Shown: in pieces, positions 62,586 through 64,000 of the stretch
Layout: each line of letters begins with the position of its first letter
Position numbering within the stretch: the stretch's first letter is position 1
Source of the DNA: Ciceribacter sp. T2.26MG-112.2
GTDB lineage: Bacteria > Pseudomonadota > Alphaproteobacteria > Rhizobiales > Rhizobiaceae
Reading direction: 5' to 3'
Assembly (NCBI RefSeq): GCF_900492205.1
Contig: NZ_UEYQ01000008.1
Coordinates: 113,784 to 177,783, forward strand
DNA: 64,000 nucleotides
Translations under genes and position numbers: made by a program
The notes under the pieces: generated by a model
Database searches by the model: none
What the model was told of the DNA's origin: nothing
What the model saw: only the letters and a program-made list of their open reading frames with translations

Positions 62586-62634
62586 TGGTGCCCGGAGGCG
62601 GATTTGAACCACCGACACGCGGATTTTCAATCCG
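62586..62634 (-). other. tRNA-Phe 3' fragment: island attachment site
   Basis: 49 bases match the 3' half of tRNA-Phe: anticodon loop TTGAAAA (anticodon GAA), variable loop GTGTC, T-arm and acceptor 3' strand ending CCA (complement at 62586-62588). The bases further upstream do not form a D-arm or 5' acceptor strand, so no complete tRNA is present. This is the pattern left when an integrase duplicates the 3' end of a tRNA gene. The CCA end faces the chromosome to the left, the island lies to the right. Confidence 0.85.
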
Positions 62635-62645
62635 ATTTTGCTGTC

Positions 62646-62717
62646 GCAATACTGCACACTTGGTTGACATTCGCCGTCAAACACCCAACCATAAATCAAT
62701 CACTTACAGCAATACTG
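62646..62717. repeat. 9-bp direct repeats next to the attachment site
   Basis: GCAATACTG occurs at 62646-62654 and 62709-62717, just inside the island end. They could be arm-type sites for a tyrosine integrase or excisionase, or chance. No gene is supported in 62635-62833. Confidence 0.35.
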
Positions 62718-62833
62718 TCAAGACTTCGTGAAGCTTTTCGCCTCCTCAATGAAGGCGCCCCATGGACCAGAACGACCTCCAGTTCAAATGCTGACACGTC
62801 GTCCCTTAGGGCGAAATCGAATGGGAGGGGAGC

Positions 62834-63637
62834 ATGACCAATCACCGTCCCTTTCGCGAAGTGAAGCTGCAGTGGCTCCAGCAACTGAGCTGCGACAAGG
62901 AACTCAGCGACAACGCTCGATCGGTGGCTCTGTACATCGTCACCACGCACATGAACGGCCACACCGAGAAGGCGTGGCCGTCCTATCAAACGATTGCCGA
63001 CGCGACCGGCAAGAGCGTCAAGACCATCCAGCGTGCGATCCGGGAACTCGAAGCCAAAGAGTGGTTCGACGTCCGGCGCGGGAATGGCACAGGCCACAAT
63101 ACAGAATATCGTCCGTCTGCGTTGTCGATCCTACGGGCATCCGAGGCACGTGAAAAGACGGACAGAATTGTCACCCTACGCCCGAACGATGGCGGTCAGA
63201 TTCGTCCGCGAAGGCAGTCACATCTGTCCGACAAAGGTGGTCACATACGTCCACCGAATCCAGAGAAAGAAAAAATATATAAACCTAACGCGCGCGAGGA
63301 GTGCTCGGTATCAACCGGTATGCAGCCAGCAGTTCCCGCAATCTTTGTGGCGGACACCAGGACCGAGCAGGTCCTCCAATGGCAAAAATGGCTCGGTCTT
63401 CATGGCTTAGGAACACTCGATGTGGTTGACGTGCGAGCGAGCAAAGATGGGAAAGCAGGCTATCGTCTGCCGGGTCATTGGCCTCCTGGCGACACGGATC
63501 CGAACTCGCGCACCTGGATCACGTTCTTCAGCCGCCGACGCGGTCGAATACCCGAAAGCGCCGCGATGGCCTTCGCGGGACAATCGAGAGATTCCGAATT
63601 GAGACCAATTCGGTCTCATGCTATAGGTGCAGCATGA
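62834..63637 (+). CDS. Helix-turn-helix domain protein of the genomic island
   Basis: A 267-residue protein with a winged-helix HTH (HTH_36-like) at about 25-95: ALYIVTTHMNGHTEKAWPSY and TIADATGKSVKTIQRAIREL. The C-terminal part (about 170-240) is of unknown type and contains ASKDGKAGYRLPGHWPPGDT. Such proteins occur on plasmids, phages and islands as replication or regulatory factors. GGAGGGGAG precedes the ATG. Its stop overlaps the higB start (ATGA). Confidence 0.8.
   Translation: MTNHRPFREVKLQWLQQLSCDKELSDNARSVALYIVTTHMNGHTEKAWPSYQTIADATGKSVKTIQRAIRELEAKEWFDVRRGNGTGHNTEYRPSALSILRASEAREKTDRIVTLRPNDGGQIRPRRQSHLSDKGGHIRPPNPEKEKIYKPNAREECSVSTGMQPAVPAIFVADTRTEQVLQWQKWLGLHGLGTLDVVDVRASKDGKAGYRLPGHWPPGDTDPNSRTWITFFSRRRGRIPESAAMAFAGQSRDSELRPIRSHAIGAA
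63601..63617. promoter_or_regulatory. Palindrome upstream of higB
   Basis: GAGACC-N5-GGTCTC inverted repeat, 17 bases before the higB ATG and inside the end of the HTH gene. It has the form of an autoregulatory operator of toxin-antitoxin operons; a CTATAG sequence follows. Binding not shown. Confidence 0.4.
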
Positions 63638-63888
63638 GGATCATAGCCCGACGCACGCTGCGGGAATATGTCGAACAGCTGGATGGCGACAAGGGGCAGC
63701 CTGCGGTGAAAGCGGCCCTCGACGCATGGTTCGACGAAGTGAGCAAGGCGAACTGGACCAGTTCCTCTGACGTGAAGCGACTATATGCAACTGCAAGCGT
63801 CGTCAGCGCTCAGAGGATCGTCTTCAACATCAAAGGCAACGATCACCGCTTAGTTGCCGCCGTAGATTTTGAGGTAAGCGCCCGGTGA
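63634..63888 (+). pseudogene. higB: HigB-type toxin gene interrupted by an IS66-family element
   Basis: The first 80 codons match HigB/DUF2136 mRNA interferases: MRIIARRTLREYVEQ, then AWFDEVSKANWTSSSDVKRL and RIVFNIKGNDHRLVAAVDFE. The usual C-terminal segment (IKWVGTHAEYDRI type) is missing. At 63874 the sequence becomes GTAAGCGCCCGG, an IS66-like terminal repeat, and the frame ends four codons later (VSAR). Thus the gene is broken by the IS. The antitoxin gene higA would lie beyond the element, outside the window. Confidence 0.8.
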
Positions 63889-63923
63889 AGGCCGCCTTGC
63901 GAGGTTGATGCGAACATCGGAAG

Positions 63924-63943
63924 TCCTAGTGCAAACACTAGGA
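63924..63943 (+). promoter_or_regulatory. Hairpin over the tnpA ribosome-binding site
   Basis: 8-bp stem (63924-63931 with 63936-63943), 4-base loop. The 3' arm includes most of the AGGAG Shine-Dalgarno (63940-63944), so read-through transcripts from outside could hide it, as known in other IS elements. Confidence 0.5.
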
Positions 63944-63951
63944 GTAGTCCT

Positions 63952-64000
63952 ATGACCAAGCATCCAATTGAAGTCATCACGTCCGTGGAGCGCCGTCGGC
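63952..64000 (+). CDS. tnpA: IS66-family accessory transposase protein TnpA (5' end)
   Basis: The first 16 codons (MTKHPIEVITSVERRR) match the N-terminus of the small IS66-family Orf1/TnpA protein that precedes TnpB and the DDE transposase. AGGAG lies 7 bases upstream. Truncated by the window end. Confidence 0.7.
   Translation, partial: MTKHPIEVITSVERRR

Larger units (their letters stand above)
63874..64000 (+). mobile_element. IS66-family insertion sequence, left end
   Basis: The left end begins with GTAAGCGCCCGGTGAAGG, resembling the conserved IS66-family terminal repeat, and interrupts higB. The element runs off the right edge. It contains the start of a tnpA-like gene at 63952 and a hairpin over the ribosome-binding site. 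The right end and target duplication are outside the window. Confidence 0.75.

Noticed and set aside
62586..62660. Complete tRNA-Phe gene
   Set aside because: Only the anticodon stem, variable loop, T-arm and 3' acceptor strand are present. No D-arm or complementary 5' acceptor strand occurs upstream.
60783..62699. 638-residue open frame on the minus strand
   Set aside because: Antisense to the hydrolase gene and runs through the tRNA fragment; shadow of GC-rich codon use.

Overview
The window is GC-rich chromosomal DNA of an alphaproteobacterium, most likely a Rhizobiaceae member (Sinorhizobium/Rhizobium/Agrobacterium type). The evidence is the rhizobial form of the motility locus: VisN/VisR master regulators, the FtcR/Rem orphan regulator, MotC and MotE, CheS and CheT, tandem simple flagellins, and gene order matching the S. 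meliloti fla/che/mot region.

About 1-42.6 kb is the flagellar and chemotaxis regulon. On the minus strand from the left edge: the start of flgK, flgE, ftcR/rem, a lytic transglycosylase, fliK (motD), motC, motB and a FliH-like coiled-coil gene. Then come five tandem flagellin genes (8.1-14.1 kb), each with its own leader and terminator, and the operon flgB-flgC-fliE-flgG-flgA-flgI-motE-flgH-fliL-fliP (14.4-20.5 kb, minus). A plus-strand phosphoribosyltransferase gene sits between flgB and the fliI block (hypothetical, fliI, flgF, DUF1217 gene). The divergent plus-strand operon is motA-fliM-fliN-fliG-flhB plus a conserved hypothetical. visN-visR and the chemotaxis operon (icpA, cheS, cheY1, cheA, cheW, cheR, cheB, cheY2, cheD, cheT, fliF) follow on the minus strand.

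About 42.9-57 kb holds a two-component system, a small secreted Cys-rich protein, and a stress module: ku-ligD, a second divergent ku, a DUF2934 gene with glgA, small hypothetical genes, an HWE-type sensor kinase, an SDR oxidoreductase and a BON-domain protein. At least five of these transcription units carry an exact GGAAC-N16-CGTT promoter, the signature of the alphaproteobacterial general stress sigma factor EcfG/RpoE2. This makes the segment look like one general-stress regulon that includes DNA end joining.

About 57-62.5 kb is a surface-polysaccharide group: a polysaccharide deacetylase family protein, a GT2 glycosyltransferase, a flippase and an unusual double alpha/beta-hydrolase protein. 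At 62,586-62,634 a 49-base 3' fragment of tRNA-Phe (anticodon half through CCA) marks the end of a genomic island that continues to the right. The island carries an HTH protein, a HigB toxin gene cut by the left end of an IS66-family element, and the first codons of its tnpA.

The most notable signal is a conserved two-hairpin leader upstream of all five flagellin start codons. The proximal hairpin pairs the Shine-Dalgarno sequence with an upstream element, and both hairpins show compensatory changes. This suggests structured-mRNA control of flagellin translation.
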